Shown: positions 25,091-34,249, numbered from the stretch's first letter. The stretch: DNA of 64,000 nucleotides from Candidatus Desulfosporosinus nitrosoreducens (GCF_030954495.1 NZ_JAVHUW010000082.1:1-64000), one strand, 5' to 3'. Made by a program: numbers and translations. The notes: a model not told the origin generated them from the letters alone.

Positions 25091-26416
25091 ATGAGTATGT
25101 TGAAGACAAATTATCGTTGGTTTATTATTTTCATGGTCTTTATTATTACTATGGTAAATTACGTTGACCGCTCGGCAATTGCGTTTGCCATGCCGTTGCT
25201 CAGCAAACAGTTTCATATGACTCCGGAGGATATCGGTTTGACTCTGGGCGCCTTTAATATAGGGTACGCAATTATGGTTTTCATAGGCGGACTTATGGTA
25301 GATAGGTGGGGTTCCCGCAAGATTTGGATGATCACGGCTTTGGTTTGGTCCTTGAGTATTTTGTCCACAGCCGCGGCTGCCGGTTTTGCCATGTTATATA
25401 CCGTTCGTTTGATTCTGGGCCTGGCAGAAGGCCCGAACTTCCCGGCTTTGAACCGTGTGGTCGGGGACTGGCTGCCCGGTAAGGAAAGGGCGCTGGCTCT
25501 GGGCAATGCCCTGGTGGGCGTACCCCTTGCTCTGGCTTTCGGCGGCCTGATCGTTGCTTTCCTGGCGAATTTATTTAGCTGGCGGGGCATGTTCATTATT
25601 CTGGGGGCTTTGGGAATAATCTGGGCTCCGATCTGGTATTTCTGCTTCCGTGATTTTCCGGAGAATTCGGGCAAAGTTAACGATGCCGAACTGAAATATA
25701 TTAAGGAAAGCGACAAAATTTCCCGCAATTCCGAAAGAGAAACCCGTCGTCAAAGTCATGCCTCCAAGCCGGGCATGTGGAAATTCCTGCTGACCAATCC
25801 GACTTTGCTTTCCAACGACTGGGCTTTCTTCGTTTTCGGCTACAATCTCTTCTTCTTTATGGGCTGGCTGCCGACGTTCTTAAACACGACCTATCACATG
25901 AACCTCAGTCAGGTCGGCAGTTTCACCTTCCTGCCCTGGATCACGGCGGCCATTATGTTATACCTCGTGGGCGTTATTTCCAATCGCATCCTGAAGTCCA
26001 CCGGGAAATACCGTCTGGCCCGTTCTCATCCGCTGTGGATTACCCAACTGTTAGGCGCAATTTGTCTTTTGCCGATTCTTTACTATCATTCCGTAGGGGT
26101 TGCCTTGCTCTCGATCTCCCTCTGTGTTGGCTTCAATATGGCCCCCAACACTATTTTCTACGCCGTTAACATTGATATTATCAAAGAACGCTCCGGGACG
26201 GCCATGGGGATCACGGATTTGTTCTTCGCGGTTGCCGGCTTGATCGCCGCTACCTTAACCGGATTTATTATCCAGGTCAGCGGCTCCTTCCAAGGGGCTT
26301 TCATATTGGTGATTGTGCTTAATATCAGCTCGGTGATCGGGGTTATCCTCTTCCATAACCCGGACCGCGAAAATAGCAGGACTCAGGTGACCCAAAGTAA
26401 GGAACTGGCTTCCTGA
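25091..26416 (+). CDS. MFS transporter, anion:cation symporter (ACS) family
   Basis: 441 residues with 12 hydrophobic segments. VNYVDRSAIAFAMPLL in TM1 and GLMVDRWGSRKIW (motif A) followed by LGLAEGPNFPALNRVV in TM4 are typical of the ACS family, which imports organic anions such as hexuronates, galactonate, tartrate or phthalate. ATG 25091 or 25097 may be used; AAAGGGG lies just before. It stands alone behind a sigma-54 promoter, so it is probably activated by one of the two enhancer-binding proteins nearby. Confidence 0.87.
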   Translation: MSMLKTNYRWFIIFMVFIITMVNYVDRSAIAFAMPLLSKQFHMTPEDIGLTLGAFNIGYAIMVFIGGLMVDRWGSRKIWMITALVWSLSILSTAAAAGFAMLYTVRLILGLAEGPNFPALNRVVGDWLPGKERALALGNALVGVPLALAFGGLIVAFLANLFSWRGMFIILGALGIIWAPIWYFCFRDFPENSGKVNDAELKYIKESDKISRNSERETRRQSHASKPGMWKFLLTNPTLLSNDWAFFVFGYNLFFFMGWLPTFLNTTYHMNLSQVGSFTFLPWITAAIMLYLVGVISNRILKSTGKYRLARSHPLWITQLLGAICLLPILYYHSVGVALLSISLCVGFNMAPNTIFYAVNIDIIKERSGTAMGITDLFFAVAGLIAATLTGFIIQVSGSFQGAFILVIVLNISSVIGVILFHNPDRENSRTQVTQSKELAS

Positions 26417-26615
26417 GATAACCGGGGACGCCCGGATGTATCCGGATATAGGATATATTAGATGTATTATTATAGATCATCACCTGCTAAAGCAGCGCCG
26501 ATGTTTCACAGCCTCCTTCACCGGGGCCGCTGCAAAACCAACGTCAACAGCTCAACATCAGTAGGTCAGCGTCAATAAGTTGAGAAGCCCTAAAGGCATA
26601 CTAACAAGCTTAGAT

Positions 26616-26654
26616 GCAGTTGGAATGATAAAACGATCATTCCAACTGTTTTTT
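26616..26654 (+). terminator. Strong rho-independent terminator after the ACS-family carrier
   Basis: CAGTTGGAATGAT (26616-26628), 6-nt loop, ATCATTCCAACTG (26635-26647), then TTTTTTT. It is about 200 nt after the stop codon. The rest of 26417-26769 shows no gene. Confidence 0.92.
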
Positions 26655-26769
26655 TACTGCACCAAAGACAGGGGTTCCATTTGCTATTCCTTACAGATAC
26701 TACAATTTTGCGCTACCTATACTTATAAAGGAAGAAAATGGTCTGTCAAAATCCAGTTTGGAAATCATG

Positions 26770-27552
26770 CTAATTTCCTTTAAATACCGGCTGCCGTTTC
26801 TCTTGAAAAGCCTTTACGCCTTCCTTATGGTCCGCGGTCTCTTTGATGATCGCGTAGTGGGAAGAGATCAGATCCAAAGCCGGTTCCAATTCCATTGTTC
26901 GGGCGTAGCGCACGGCTCTTTTGGCCATTCTGATCGCTGTTTGCGGTCCTGCGGCTATTTGGGCTGCCAGCTTCATAGTTTCTGACATGAATTCTTCCGG
27001 GGCATAAACCTGATTGACTAACCCTATGGCCAGGGCTTCTGCGGAAGTAATAAATTTGCCTGTCCACAACAGTTCCAAGGCCTTGGCTTCGCCGACGATG
27101 TGCGGTAAAAAGAAGGCTCCGCCATCTCCCGGAACCAGACCCACCCGGACATAGCCTTCACTGACCTTAGAGGCACTGACCATGGTCCGGATATCACACA
27201 TTAAGGCCATATCCAGGCCGGCCCCTACCGCAGGACCGTTAATCGCCGCGATTACCGGCTTATCGATTGTTTTTAAGGTCAGGGGAACCCTGTGAATGGT
27301 TTGCCAAAGCTTATTCTTGTTAGCCAGCGGAGATTGGTTTTCCCCCATGCCGTCGACATCACCGCCGGAGCAAAAAGCGTTCCCCGCACCGGTTACCACG
27401 ATAACATGAACTTGATCGTCAGCCTGAGCATCCTGGAGCGCTTTTACCCATGCTTCGATCATTTCACGGTTGAAGGCATTTTTCTTTTCGGGACGATTGA
27501 GGGTAATGATCTGCACATGGTTTTCCAGACTGGTCAAAATAGGTGAGGCCAT
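26770..27552 (-). CDS. Enoyl-CoA hydratase/isomerase (crotonase) family protein with altered active site
   Basis: 260 residues with the crotonase fold: oxyanion-hole regions AFCSGGDVDGM and NGPAVGAGLDMAL, and the GLVPGDGGA loop. The two catalytic glutamates of true hydratases are replaced: GGGCE becomes GAGLD, and the residue before the GLVPG loop is in GYVRV. It may therefore catalyse another crotonase reaction (isomerisation, C-C cleavage) or bind a different substrate. AAAGGAGAG precedes ATG 27552. A LysR-type promoter element lies ~100 nt upstream. Confidence 0.87.
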   Translation of the reverse strand: MASPILTSLENHVQIITLNRPEKKNAFNREMIEAWVKALQDAQADDQVHVIVVTGAGNAFCSGGDVDGMGENQSPLANKNKLWQTIHRVPLTLKTIDKPVIAAINGPAVGAGLDMALMCDIRTMVSASKVSEGYVRVGLVPGDGGAFFLPHIVGEAKALELLWTGKFITSAEALAIGLVNQVYAPEEFMSETMKLAAQIAAGPQTAIRMAKRAVRYARTMELEPALDLISSHYAIIKETADHKEGVKAFQEKRQPVFKGN

Positions 27553-27652
27553 AGTTATTATCTCTCCTTTGCAACGTGGGATTTCTCTTCTGAAGTGGGG
27601 CAGAGGCATGTCCGCGTGTCAATTTAACTTTACTCCCTTCGGGCCGGAGGGA

Positions 27653-27694
27653 GGAATTAGCTTTATGCTGACGTGCCGTTAACCAAAAGTTCAC
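27653..27694 (-). promoter_or_regulatory. LysR-regulon promoter element, copy E (crotonase gene)
   Basis: On the minus strand: GTGAAC-TTTTG-GTTAAC overlapping -35 TTAACG, then TCAGC-ATAAA-GCTAA and -10 TAATTC at 17-nt spacing. The same arrangement occurs at 28995, 44483 and 54487. Confidence 0.75.
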
Positions 27695-27813
27695 AGTTAA
27701 TAAGCTTACTACGCCGGATTTTAACTAATTAATAACGCTGGATTTTAACTGTTCGGAAATATCACACCCGGTTGGGTTGGCGGAATACGGCCTATGTCTA
27801 TTTATATAGAAAT

Positions 27814-27854
27814 AAAAAAACTTTACACCCCTTATTTGCCGGGGATGTAAAGTT
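27814..27854 (-). terminator. Terminator of the lysR gene 27944-28825
   Basis: Minus strand: AACTTTACATCCCC, loop, GGGGTGTAAAG, then TTTTTTTATT. The stem has one mismatch. Confidence 0.85.
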
Positions 27855-27943
27855 AGCTGCAACACCGTTTGGCTCTTTCTCAATTCGGTGTGTTTTTTAG
27901 TTCAGAAGGCACAGAACAAAGAGTGACAAGTGGTCCCGCGCGT

Positions 27944-28825
27944 TTACGCTTCGGCGTTTTCCTGCGGGTAGAGGTCGTGAACGACCTTGAGAAATTCCCT
28001 GACGACCTGGGAAGGCGACTCGCGGTGGAGGATGACCCCCATGGGCACAAGGTCGGTTTCCAGCGGGATGGCGACCAAGGGCTGCATTGAATTGACGAAA
28101 TAGGCCTTGGAGATGAAAACGCCGTTGTTATAACAGATGTTGATGATATTCTGCAGGTCGTTGTTCGTGAAGATCTCCAGCGCCAGGTCCCGGCAGCATT
28201 GGTTTAACTGCGACGAAAGCTCAGTGTTTTTTCTCAGCAGGCCGACACGGTTGCCGGACAGCTCCTCCAGACGGATGGTTTTCTTCCCGGCCAGCGGGTG
28301 GCCGGGGGCGACGAGGCATTTATAGGGCATAGGGAAGAGCCTGGTGTATTTTACGCCGGAGCTTTCCAGCTCGGGGTGGTAGGTGCATTCGGCCACGTCG
28401 GCGCGGTCGTTGAGGATATCCTCGACAAAATGATTGCTCGCCTGCAGGATCACCTGCTGCTTGATATAAGGAAACCTGCGCGAGAACTCGTTAAAGGCGT
28501 TTTCCAGCAACAGGCGCGGATGATAGGGGTTTTCGATGCGGATGATCTGATCGTGAAAGGCGAGCTTCCGGCACCTCTCGCTGACCGAGTCTATTTCAGC
28601 GAGTATTTTCCTGGCCCCGCGGCAGAATTCCTCGCCGGCCGGGGTTAAGGAGATACCGTGGCGGGTGCGCATGAGTAAAGAGAAGCCGATCTCTTCCTCC
28701 AGGGAGTCGATCTGCTTCTTAATTGCCTGCTTGGAAAGATAAAGGGCTTCTTCGGCCTTACTGAGGCTGCCGCATTCGACTGTTTTAAGCAGTGATTTCA
28801 GCTGCTGATCGTTCATATGCACCAC
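27944..28825 (-). CDS. LysR-type transcriptional regulator (copy 1 of a near-identical pair)
   Basis: 293 residues: winged HTH (MNDQQLKSLLKTVECGSLSK, then LSKQAIKKQIDSLEEEIGFSLL) and a periplasmic-binding-like effector domain. It is about 90% identical by eye to the product of 41841-42722. Divergent from the CoA-transferase operon at 29260; the shared intergenic region has two copies of the dyad promoter element. It is the best candidate to control the set of promoters with that element. The ATG at 28825 follows a purine-rich GGGGTGGTGCAT. Confidence 0.92.
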   Translation of the reverse strand: MVHMNDQQLKSLLKTVECGSLSKAEEALYLSKQAIKKQIDSLEEEIGFSLLMRTRHGISLTPAGEEFCRGARKILAEIDSVSERCRKLAFHDQIIRIENPYHPRLLLENAFNEFSRRFPYIKQQVILQASNHFVEDILNDRADVAECTYHPELESSGVKYTRLFPMPYKCLVAPGHPLAGKKTIRLEELSGNRVGLLRKNTELSSQLNQCCRDLALEIFTNNDLQNIINICYNNGVFISKAYFVNSMQPLVAIPLETDLVPMGVILHRESPSQVVREFLKVVHDLYPQENAEA

Positions 28826-28830
28826 CCCAA

Positions 28831-28872
28831 TTATGAAGGTTTAACCGCAATGAGTAAGCATAAAGCTAATTT
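28831..28872. promoter_or_regulatory. LysR-regulon element, copy A1 (next to lysR copy 1)
   Basis: A degenerate copy: GAAGGTTTAACC, then GTAAGC-ATAAA-GCTAATTT. It abuts the start of the divergent lysR gene, where autoregulatory sites of this family normally lie. Confidence 0.55.
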
Positions 28873-28907
28873 CACTTGATCGCCCGGTTGGAAAAACATA
28901 AAAAATT

Positions 28908-28972
28908 TTCTTCGCTTTGCTGAAATTGCCGCAGCCTCACTGCTTTAGAGCAGTGATTCAGCTGTTTATGGT
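28908..28972. repeat. Remnant of a lysR 5' end
   Basis: TTCTTCGCTTTGCTGAAATT and CTGCTTTAGAGCAGTGATTC match the 5' part of the two complete lysR genes (CTTACTGAGGCTGCC..., GTTTTAAGCAGTGATTTC). The reading frame is lost. It lies between the two copies of the promoter element, suggesting a second lysR copy was deleted here. Confidence 0.6.
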
Positions 28973-28994
28973 TAAAATTCGCCAGATTAATTGT

Positions 28995-29034
28995 CAACTT
29001 TTAGTTAACGACATGTTAGCATAAAGCTAATTCC
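28995..29034 (+). promoter_or_regulatory. LysR-regulon promoter element, copy A2 (CoA-transferase operon)
   Basis: GTCAAC-TTTTA-GTTAAC with -35 TTAACG, 17 nt, -10 TAATTC; within the spacer TTAGC-ATAAA-GCTAA is a perfect dyad with T-N11-A geometry. The downstream gene starts at 29260. Confidence 0.78.
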
Positions 29035-29153
29035 GCTGTCAAGCCTGGAAGGAGTAAAGTTAACTATAGTCAGACAGGTCTTCTTTACTGTCGCTGTGCA
29101 GTCCGCGAAGTACCTGAAGGGCGGGCAGGGCCGGAAAACCTGGGGAAAAATTT

Positions 29154-29232
29154 CTCCACTGCGCCCCCAAGCGCAGCCAATATGGGCCAGACTGGAGGGG
29201 CGCTCAAGATGCGGCTTTCCGGCCCGGTTTGA
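29154..29232 (+). other. Structured leader with short upstream reading frame
   Basis: TCTCC, a hairpin (CTGCGC, loop, GCGCAG at 29159-29176) and ACTGGAGG are followed by ATG at 29209 opening a 7-codon frame (MRLSGPV, stop 29230-29232). The same order of elements precedes the crotonase gene at 44742, where the GGAGG is the ribosome binding site. TCTCC could pair with GGAGG and hide it. Confidence 0.45.
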
Positions 29233-29259
29233 AATAAGCGTAAGAATGGAGTGAATTGA

Positions 29260-30468
29260 ATGGCAAAGGGACCGCTGAGCGGAGTAAAACTGCTCGAATA
29301 CTGTAGTTTTGTCACAGGGCCTTATTGCAGCAAACTGTTTGCCGATCTCGGCGCCGAGGTGATAAAGGTCGAAACCCCAAGGGGGGATGAGGCCAGAAGG
29401 AGGGGGCCGTTTCTAGGCGATAAACCCGATCCGGAACTTTCGGGGCTTTTTCTCTATCACAATACCAACAAGTTGGGAGTTACCCTCAACCTGGATTCGC
29501 CGACAGGACGCAAAATCTTTAAAAAACTGGCAGCCGAAGCCGATATCCTGATCGAGGACAGACCGCCGGGCGAGATGGCCGGACTGGGACTGAATTACGA
29601 AGTCCTTAAGCAGGTCAATCCTTCTCTCATCATGGCCTCCATCACCCCCTTCGGCCAGGACGGGCCGTACCGCGACTATAAGGCCTATTGTCTCAATACC
29701 TACCACGCCAGCGGCGCCGGCTATGTCTTGCCGGCCAACTCGCCGAACGCGGAGAGGGAACCGATCAAGGGAGGCGGCTTTGTCGGGGAATGTGACGTCA
29801 GTGTCTGCGCGGCTGTGAGCATTCTGGGAGCGCTTTTCTGGCGCAATGCCGGGGGAAGCGGACAGTATATCGACATCTCCAAGCAAGAGGCGGAGATGTC
29901 CCTGGAGAGGATGAACATCGTTCGCTACTATGAACTCGGGAAGAGTCCCACCCGGGTAAAGATCAACCGTCTCCGCGATACTCTCCTGCGCTGCCGCGAC
30001 GGCGGTTATGTCAAAGTCGTAGTGCATCCGGACAAGCAATGGCAGGGTCTGGTCGAGGCCCTGGGCACCCCGGAATGGACCAAAGAGGAGAAGTTCAGCA
30101 ATCATAAACTGCGAGAGGCCAATTTCGATGATCTCGAAGTCCGCCTGGGCAAAGAAGCCCTGAACTATGAGACCGAAGACCTCTTTTTCAGAATCCAAGC
30201 CAAAGGCACGGCCTGTGCCCCGGTCTGTTCGGCGGAGCAGGTGTTCAAGTCGCCGCAAACGAAGGCCCGGGACTTTTATCTGGAGATAGAACACCCGGCG
30301 GCCGGGGCCTTGATGTACCCCGGGCTGCCCTACAAACTCTCCAGGACCGCCCCGAGTGACAATCAGGGTGCGCCTCTCCTGGGGCAGCATAATGAGGAAG
30401 TGTACTGCCACCGCCTTGGATACTCGCAGCAAGACCTGGTCAAATTTAAGGAGGCCGGCGTTATCTAG
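29260..30468 (+). CDS. Type III (CaiB/BaiF family) CoA-transferase, first subunit
   Basis: 402 residues. LLEYCSFVTGPYCSKLFADLGAEVIKVE is the conserved N-terminal Rossmann part. The catalytic aspartate is probably Asp179 (GECDVSVCAAV). These enzymes move CoA from a donor such as succinyl-CoA to a carboxylic acid. TGGAGTG precedes ATG 29260. A second CoA-transferase gene follows after 52 nt. Paired genes of this type encode heteromeric enzymes such as BbsEF (benzylsuccinate) and SptAB (phthalate), so an aromatic or dicarboxylic acid is a plausible substrate. This is inference. Confidence 0.9.
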   Translation: MAKGPLSGVKLLEYCSFVTGPYCSKLFADLGAEVIKVETPRGDEARRRGPFLGDKPDPELSGLFLYHNTNKLGVTLNLDSPTGRKIFKKLAAEADILIEDRPPGEMAGLGLNYEVLKQVNPSLIMASITPFGQDGPYRDYKAYCLNTYHASGAGYVLPANSPNAEREPIKGGGFVGECDVSVCAAVSILGALFWRNAGGSGQYIDISKQEAEMSLERMNIVRYYELGKSPTRVKINRLRDTLLRCRDGGYVKVVVHPDKQWQGLVEALGTPEWTKEEKFSNHKLREANFDDLEVRLGKEALNYETEDLFFRIQAKGTACAPVCSAEQVFKSPQTKARDFYLEIEHPAAGALMYPGLPYKLSRTAPSDNQGAPLLGQHNEEVYCHRLGYSQQDLVKFKEAGVI

Positions 30469-30520
30469 GGCTGAAGCCGTTTCATGTCAACAGGCTCCGG
30501 AACGAAGGAGGATTTTGCAG

Positions 30521-31735
30521 ATGAACAAAGATGCTTTAAAAGGAATAAGAGTTGCCGATTTCAGTTGGGTCTGGGCAGGGCCGTACGCCACCTTGCTGCT
30601 TTCTTTTCTGGGCGCGGAAGTGATTAAGATTGAAAGCCGCAAGCGTATTGACCAAACCCGGCAGGGTTCCATTACCATGGGCGAGGATTTCGAGGACATC
30701 AACGCTTCTTCGGCTTTCAACAATGCCAACCTGAATAAAAAGAGTATCACCCTTGACCTCAAAAACCCGCAGGGCGTCGAGCTGGCTAAGAGAATCGTCG
30801 CCGAGAGCGATGTTGTCGTTGAAAACATGCGCCCCGGGGTGATGGACAAACTGGGACTAGGCTACCCAGAGCTTGTGAAGGTAAAGCCCGATATTATCAT
30901 GCTTTCGTCATCAGGCTTCGGCTCAGCCGGCCCCTACGGTCACTATGCCGGTTATGCCCCCATATTTGCCGCCTTCGGCGGACTGGCTTACCTCACGGGC
31001 TATGAAGGCGGTGAGCCCAATACCATGAGCGGGGTCATGGACCTGAGAGTGGGTACGGTATCGGCCTTTGCCCTGCTCACAGCCCTGATCCACCGGCAAA
31101 AAACCGGCGAAGGCCAACATATCGACCTGTCTTCTTCAGAATCTGTCAGCGCTCTCATCGGCAGCGAACTAATGGAGTATACCATGAATAAAAGATCGCC
31201 GGGCAGATGCGGGAATCAGGATTCCGTCATGGCGCCCCACAACTGCTATCGCTGCCAAGGCGACGACAAGTGGGTCAGCATTGCCGTGGCCACGGACGAA
31301 GAGTGGCAGGCCCTGTGCCAAGCCATGGGAAACCCTGAATGGACAAAGGACGAAGCCTTTGCCGATGTTTACAGCCGCTGGCAGAACCGGGCTCGACTGG
31401 ACAAATTCCTGGCCGGGTGGACCATCAACTATACGGACTATGAGGTGATGACACTGCTTCAGAGTGCCGGGGTAGCCGCCATGCCGTCCTTCTGCGCCGA
31501 GGAAATCCTCTCCGACCCTCACGCCCAGGCGCGCGGTGAGATTACCACGGTGGAGCATCCCGTGATGGGTAAGAAGACAGTCATCAGTCCGCCCTGGAAA
31601 CTCTCGGAGACGCCTGCCAGGATCAGGAAGGCCTCGCCCCTCTTAGGCGAGGATAATGAGGAGGTCTTTGCTTCTCTGCTCGGCATGTCCAAAGAAGAGA
31701 TGGAGAAGCTGGCCGCCGAGAAGATTATTTATTAG
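30521..31735 (+). CDS. Type III (CaiB/BaiF family) CoA-transferase, second subunit
   Basis: 404 residues. VADFSWVWAGPYATLLLSFLGAEVIKIE is the family's N-terminal signature and Asp174 (GVMDLRVGTV) the likely catalytic residue. AAGGAGG lies 9 nt before ATG 30521. It is clearly diverged from the first subunit (about 30% by eye), as in heteromeric enzymes. Both subunits appear to keep a catalytic aspartate, so either two active sites or two separate enzymes are possible. Confidence 0.9.
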   Translation: MNKDALKGIRVADFSWVWAGPYATLLLSFLGAEVIKIESRKRIDQTRQGSITMGEDFEDINASSAFNNANLNKKSITLDLKNPQGVELAKRIVAESDVVVENMRPGVMDKLGLGYPELVKVKPDIIMLSSSGFGSAGPYGHYAGYAPIFAAFGGLAYLTGYEGGEPNTMSGVMDLRVGTVSAFALLTALIHRQKTGEGQHIDLSSSESVSALIGSELMEYTMNKRSPGRCGNQDSVMAPHNCYRCQGDDKWVSIAVATDEEWQALCQAMGNPEWTKDEAFADVYSRWQNRARLDKFLAGWTINYTDYEVMTLLQSAGVAAMPSFCAEEILSDPHAQARGEITTVEHPVMGKKTVISPPWKLSETPARIRKASPLLGEDNEEVFASLLGMSKEEMEKLAAEKIIY

Positions 31736-31792
31736 GGCTATTTCGTCCCTGGGCCTTCTGTCCCTCGACAGCAAATAAACGATATTCAAATT

Positions 31793-31828
31793 AAATAAGC
31801 AGGACGGCCGGCTTTTCAGGAGCCGGCC
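31793..31828 (+). promoter_or_regulatory. Leader motif AAATAAGCAGG followed by hairpin (thiolase)
   Basis: AAATAAGCAGG at 31793-31803 is followed by GGCCGGCT...AGCCGGCC. The same 11-mer followed by a small hairpin or palindrome occurs in the leaders of the selenoprotein gene (48326) and the first UbiD gene (54558). Confidence 0.4.
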
Positions 31829-31915
31829 GGCAGAGAGCATATCCTGTCGCCGCCAAGGGAGAGGCCGGCGGAGCGAAGATATGCTTTTCCTGCCAGGAAA
31901 AAAGGAGGAATCACT

Positions 31916-33121
31916 ATGCAGGAAGTAGTCGTTGTGTCCGCGGTCAGGACACCCATCGGGTCGATCGGCGGGACGCTCAAAAGTATGCAGCCGGAGGATC
32001 TTCTTGCCTTGGCGCTGGGAGCGGCTGTCGAGCGGTCCGGCGTCGACCGGGAGGTCATCGACGAGGTTATCGCCGGGCAGGCCAAGCAGACTACCGACGC
32101 GCCGAATATTGCCCGGGTCTCCGCCCTGGCGATCCGCCTGCCGGAGTCCACGCCTGCCTACACGGTGCACCGCCAGTGCGCCTCTGGCATGCAGGCCCTG
32201 CTCAGCGCCGTACAGCAGATTCAGTGCGGGTACTCCGAGGTGGTGCTCGCGGGCGGCGTGGAGAGCATGAGCACGGCGCCCTTTTACGTGCGGGGAGCGC
32301 GCTTCGGTGTCGGCAACGGCAATGGAGTTTTTGTGGACCCCAATGTGGAGAGCCAGCCTAAAAGCCAGCCGGAAACGATCTACGGAACCTTTAACATGAT
32401 TCAGACCGCCGACAATGTGGCGGCAAAGTACGGTGTCAGCCGGGAGGACTGCGACGCCTTCGCTCTGGCGAGCCAGCATAAGGCAGTGGCGGCCATCGAC
32501 GCCGGCCGCTTCCGGGACGAGGTAGTCCCGGTGGATGTACCGCGGCGGAAGGGCGACCCTCTCCGCTTCGAGACCGACGAATATCCCAAACGGGACACCG
32601 GTGTGGAGAAAATGGCTAAGCTCCGTCCCATTTTCCCAGGCGGCGTCACTACCGCCGGCAACGCCTCGGGGCGGAACGACGGTGCGGCGGCTCTGCTTCT
32701 CATGAGTGCGGAGAAGGCCGCCCAGCTGGGCTTAAAGCCGCTGGCGGCTATTCTGGGCGGCGCGGCGGCCGGCGTGGAACCGCAGTACATGGGCATCGGG
32801 CCCGTGCTTGCCACGCGCAAGCTCATGAGCCGTCTCACACCGCAGACAGGTCTGAAGCTGGGAGACTTCGGCCTCGTGGAGATCAACGAGGCCTTTGCGG
32901 CCCAGTCCGTGGCTTGCGTCCGGGAGCTGGGTCTCGATCCGGAGATTGTCAATGTCAACGGCGGGGCCATTGCCCTGGGGCATCCTCTGGGCTGCTCCGG
33001 AGCGCGGATTTGCACAACGCTACTCTATGAAATGCGCCGGTGCGGCACGAAGCACGGCCTCGCCACCATCTGTGTGGCCGGCGGGCTCGGCATGTCTATG
33101 GCCTTTGAAATTAGGGAATAG
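31916..33121 (+). CDS. Thiolase (acetyl-CoA C-acyltransferase family)
   Basis: 401 residues. The acyl-accepting cysteine is Cys88 ([14 protein letters not shown]). [23 protein letters not shown] and the final [13 protein letters not shown] give the remaining active-site histidine and cysteine. It would cleave a 3-ketoacyl-CoA with CoA. GGAGG precedes ATG 31916. It stands between the CoA-transferases and 3-hydroxyacyl-CoA dehydrogenase, so a beta-oxidation-like path is encoded here. Confidence 0.94.
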   Translation: MQEVVVVSAVRTPIGSIGGTLKSMQPEDLLALALGAAVERSGVDREVIDEVIAGQAKQTTDAPNIARVSALAIRLPESTPAYTVHRQCASGMQALLSAVQQIQCGYSEVVLAGGVESMSTAPFYVRGARFGVGNGNGVFVDPNVESQPKSQPETIYGTFNMIQTADNVAAKYGVSREDCDAFALASQHKAVAAIDAGRFRDEVVPVDVPRRKGDPLRFETDEYPKRDTGVEKMAKLRPIFPGGVTTAGNASGRNDGAAALLLMSAEKAAQLGLKPLAAILGGAAAGVEPQYMGIGPVLATRKLMSRLTPQTGLKLGDFGLVEINEAFAAQSVACVRELGLDPEIVNVNGGAIALGHPLGCSGARICTTLLYEMRRCGTKHGLATICVAGGLGMSMAFEIRE

Positions 33122-33228
33122 GTATAAGGACTAGACGCGGGAACTAGAAACAGGGAATTTGCGGGCAGAGACAGTTTGAGATAAGAGATAGGCTGAAGAT
33201 TTAGGGCACGGTGTACTTGGCCTGGATT

Positions 33229-33262
33229 AAAGATTAAAGATTTAAGATTTAAGATTAAAAAA
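33229..33262. repeat. Short AT-rich tandem repeat (GATTTAA-type)
   Basis: TTAAAGATTAAAGATTTAAG followed by ATTTAAGATT is a degenerate 7-bp tandem repeat in the 192-bp gap between thiolase and dehydrogenase genes. It may mark slippage. No function is evident. Confidence 0.6.
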
Positions 33263-33313
33263 CTAAACAATACTCAATGACAAAAAACAAACGATGAAAG
33301 GAAGGTCAGAGCA

Positions 33314-34168
33314 GTGAAAAAGCTTGGAGTAGTGGGCAGCGGCAGCATGGGCAACGGCATCGGTCAGACCGCCGCCCTCAACGGCTATGACGTGATTCTC
33401 TATGATGTTGCGGAAGCCCAGCTGGCAAAGGCGCGGCAATCTATTGCAACTTCCCTGCGCAAGCGCGTGGAGAAGGGCAGGATGGCGCAGGAGGAGATGG
33501 ACCGGGCGCTTGCGGCGATCCGCTGCAGTGTTGACCTCGCGGAGCTGGCCGACCGCGATGTGATCGTAGAAGCCGTGGTGGAAAAAGTGGAGATCAAGCA
33601 GAAGGTCTTCAGCCAATTGGAGGATCTGGTGGGCGCGGACTGCCTCCTGGGCACGAACACTTCCAGCCTCTCCCTGGCGGAGATCGCCTCCGGCATGAAA
33701 GACCCCACCCGGCTCGTGGGGATTCATTTCTTCAATCCTGTGCCGGCCATGAAGCTCGTGGAGATCGTGCGCACCGCGCTGGTGCGGCGGTCCGTGGCGG
33801 AGCAGGCCAAAGCGTTTGCGGAGTCCTTGGGCAAAGTGACGATTCAGGCGCCGGACTCTCCCGGATTCGTGGTCAACTACCTGCAGTACCCCTTCCGCTT
33901 GAACGCTATGCGCATGGTGGAAAAAGGCATCGCCACACCCGAGGATATCGACACGGCAGCCAAGCTGGGTCTGGGACACCCCATGGGTCCCCTGGAGCTT
34001 CAGGATATGGTTGGCCTGGATGTCACCTATTATGCCACGTCTTCTATCTATGAGAAGACTCATGACCCGGCCATGGAGCCGCCGGAGATTTTGCGCCGCA
34101 TGGTGGAGGAGGGCAAGCTGGGCCGCAAGAGCGGTCAGGGTTTTTACGACTACAGGGAGAAGAAGTAA
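33314..34168 (+). CDS. 3-hydroxyacyl-CoA dehydrogenase
   Basis: 284 residues. The NAD-binding loop GVVGSGSMGNGIGQTAA opens the protein. LGTNTSSLSLAEIA and GIHFFNPVPAMKLVEIV carry the catalytic His-Glu region. The C-terminal domain has the typical RMVEKGIATPEDID and GHPMGPLELQDMVGLD. It oxidises (S)-3-hydroxyacyl-CoA with NAD+. GTG 33314 follows AAAGGAAGG. Likely last gene of the operon that begins at 29260. Confidence 0.94.
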   Translation: MKKLGVVGSGSMGNGIGQTAALNGYDVILYDVAEAQLAKARQSIATSLRKRVEKGRMAQEEMDRALAAIRCSVDLAELADRDVIVEAVVEKVEIKQKVFSQLEDLVGADCLLGTNTSSLSLAEIASGMKDPTRLVGIHFFNPVPAMKLVEIVRTALVRRSVAEQAKAFAESLGKVTIQAPDSPGFVVNYLQYPFRLNAMRMVEKGIATPEDIDTAAKLGLGHPMGPLELQDMVGLDVTYYATSSIYEKTHDPAMEPPEILRRMVEEGKLGRKSGQGFYDYREKK

Positions 34169-34201
34169 CCCGCTTAAGAGAAAATGTTGATCTTGTTGGA
34201 A

Positions 34202-34249
34202 ATAGCCCCCTGGTGCTCCGGCCTTGCTGCCGAGTCTCTTGGGGGCTAT
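34202..34249 (+). terminator. Large hairpin after the beta-oxidation operon
   Basis: ATAGCCCCC (34202-34210) and GGGGGCTAT (34241-34249) pair with a 30-nt loop. A second, smaller hairpin at 34352-34376 (AAGCCCACC / GGGTAGGCTT) is followed by CTTTGTT. One of them probably ends the operon. The rest of 34169-34530 shows no gene. Confidence 0.6.

Noticed and set aside
28860-29035. Integration site (att) suggested by repeated TAAAGCTAATT strings
   Set aside because: The repeats are part of the LysR promoter element found at five other places and have no integrase gene nearby.
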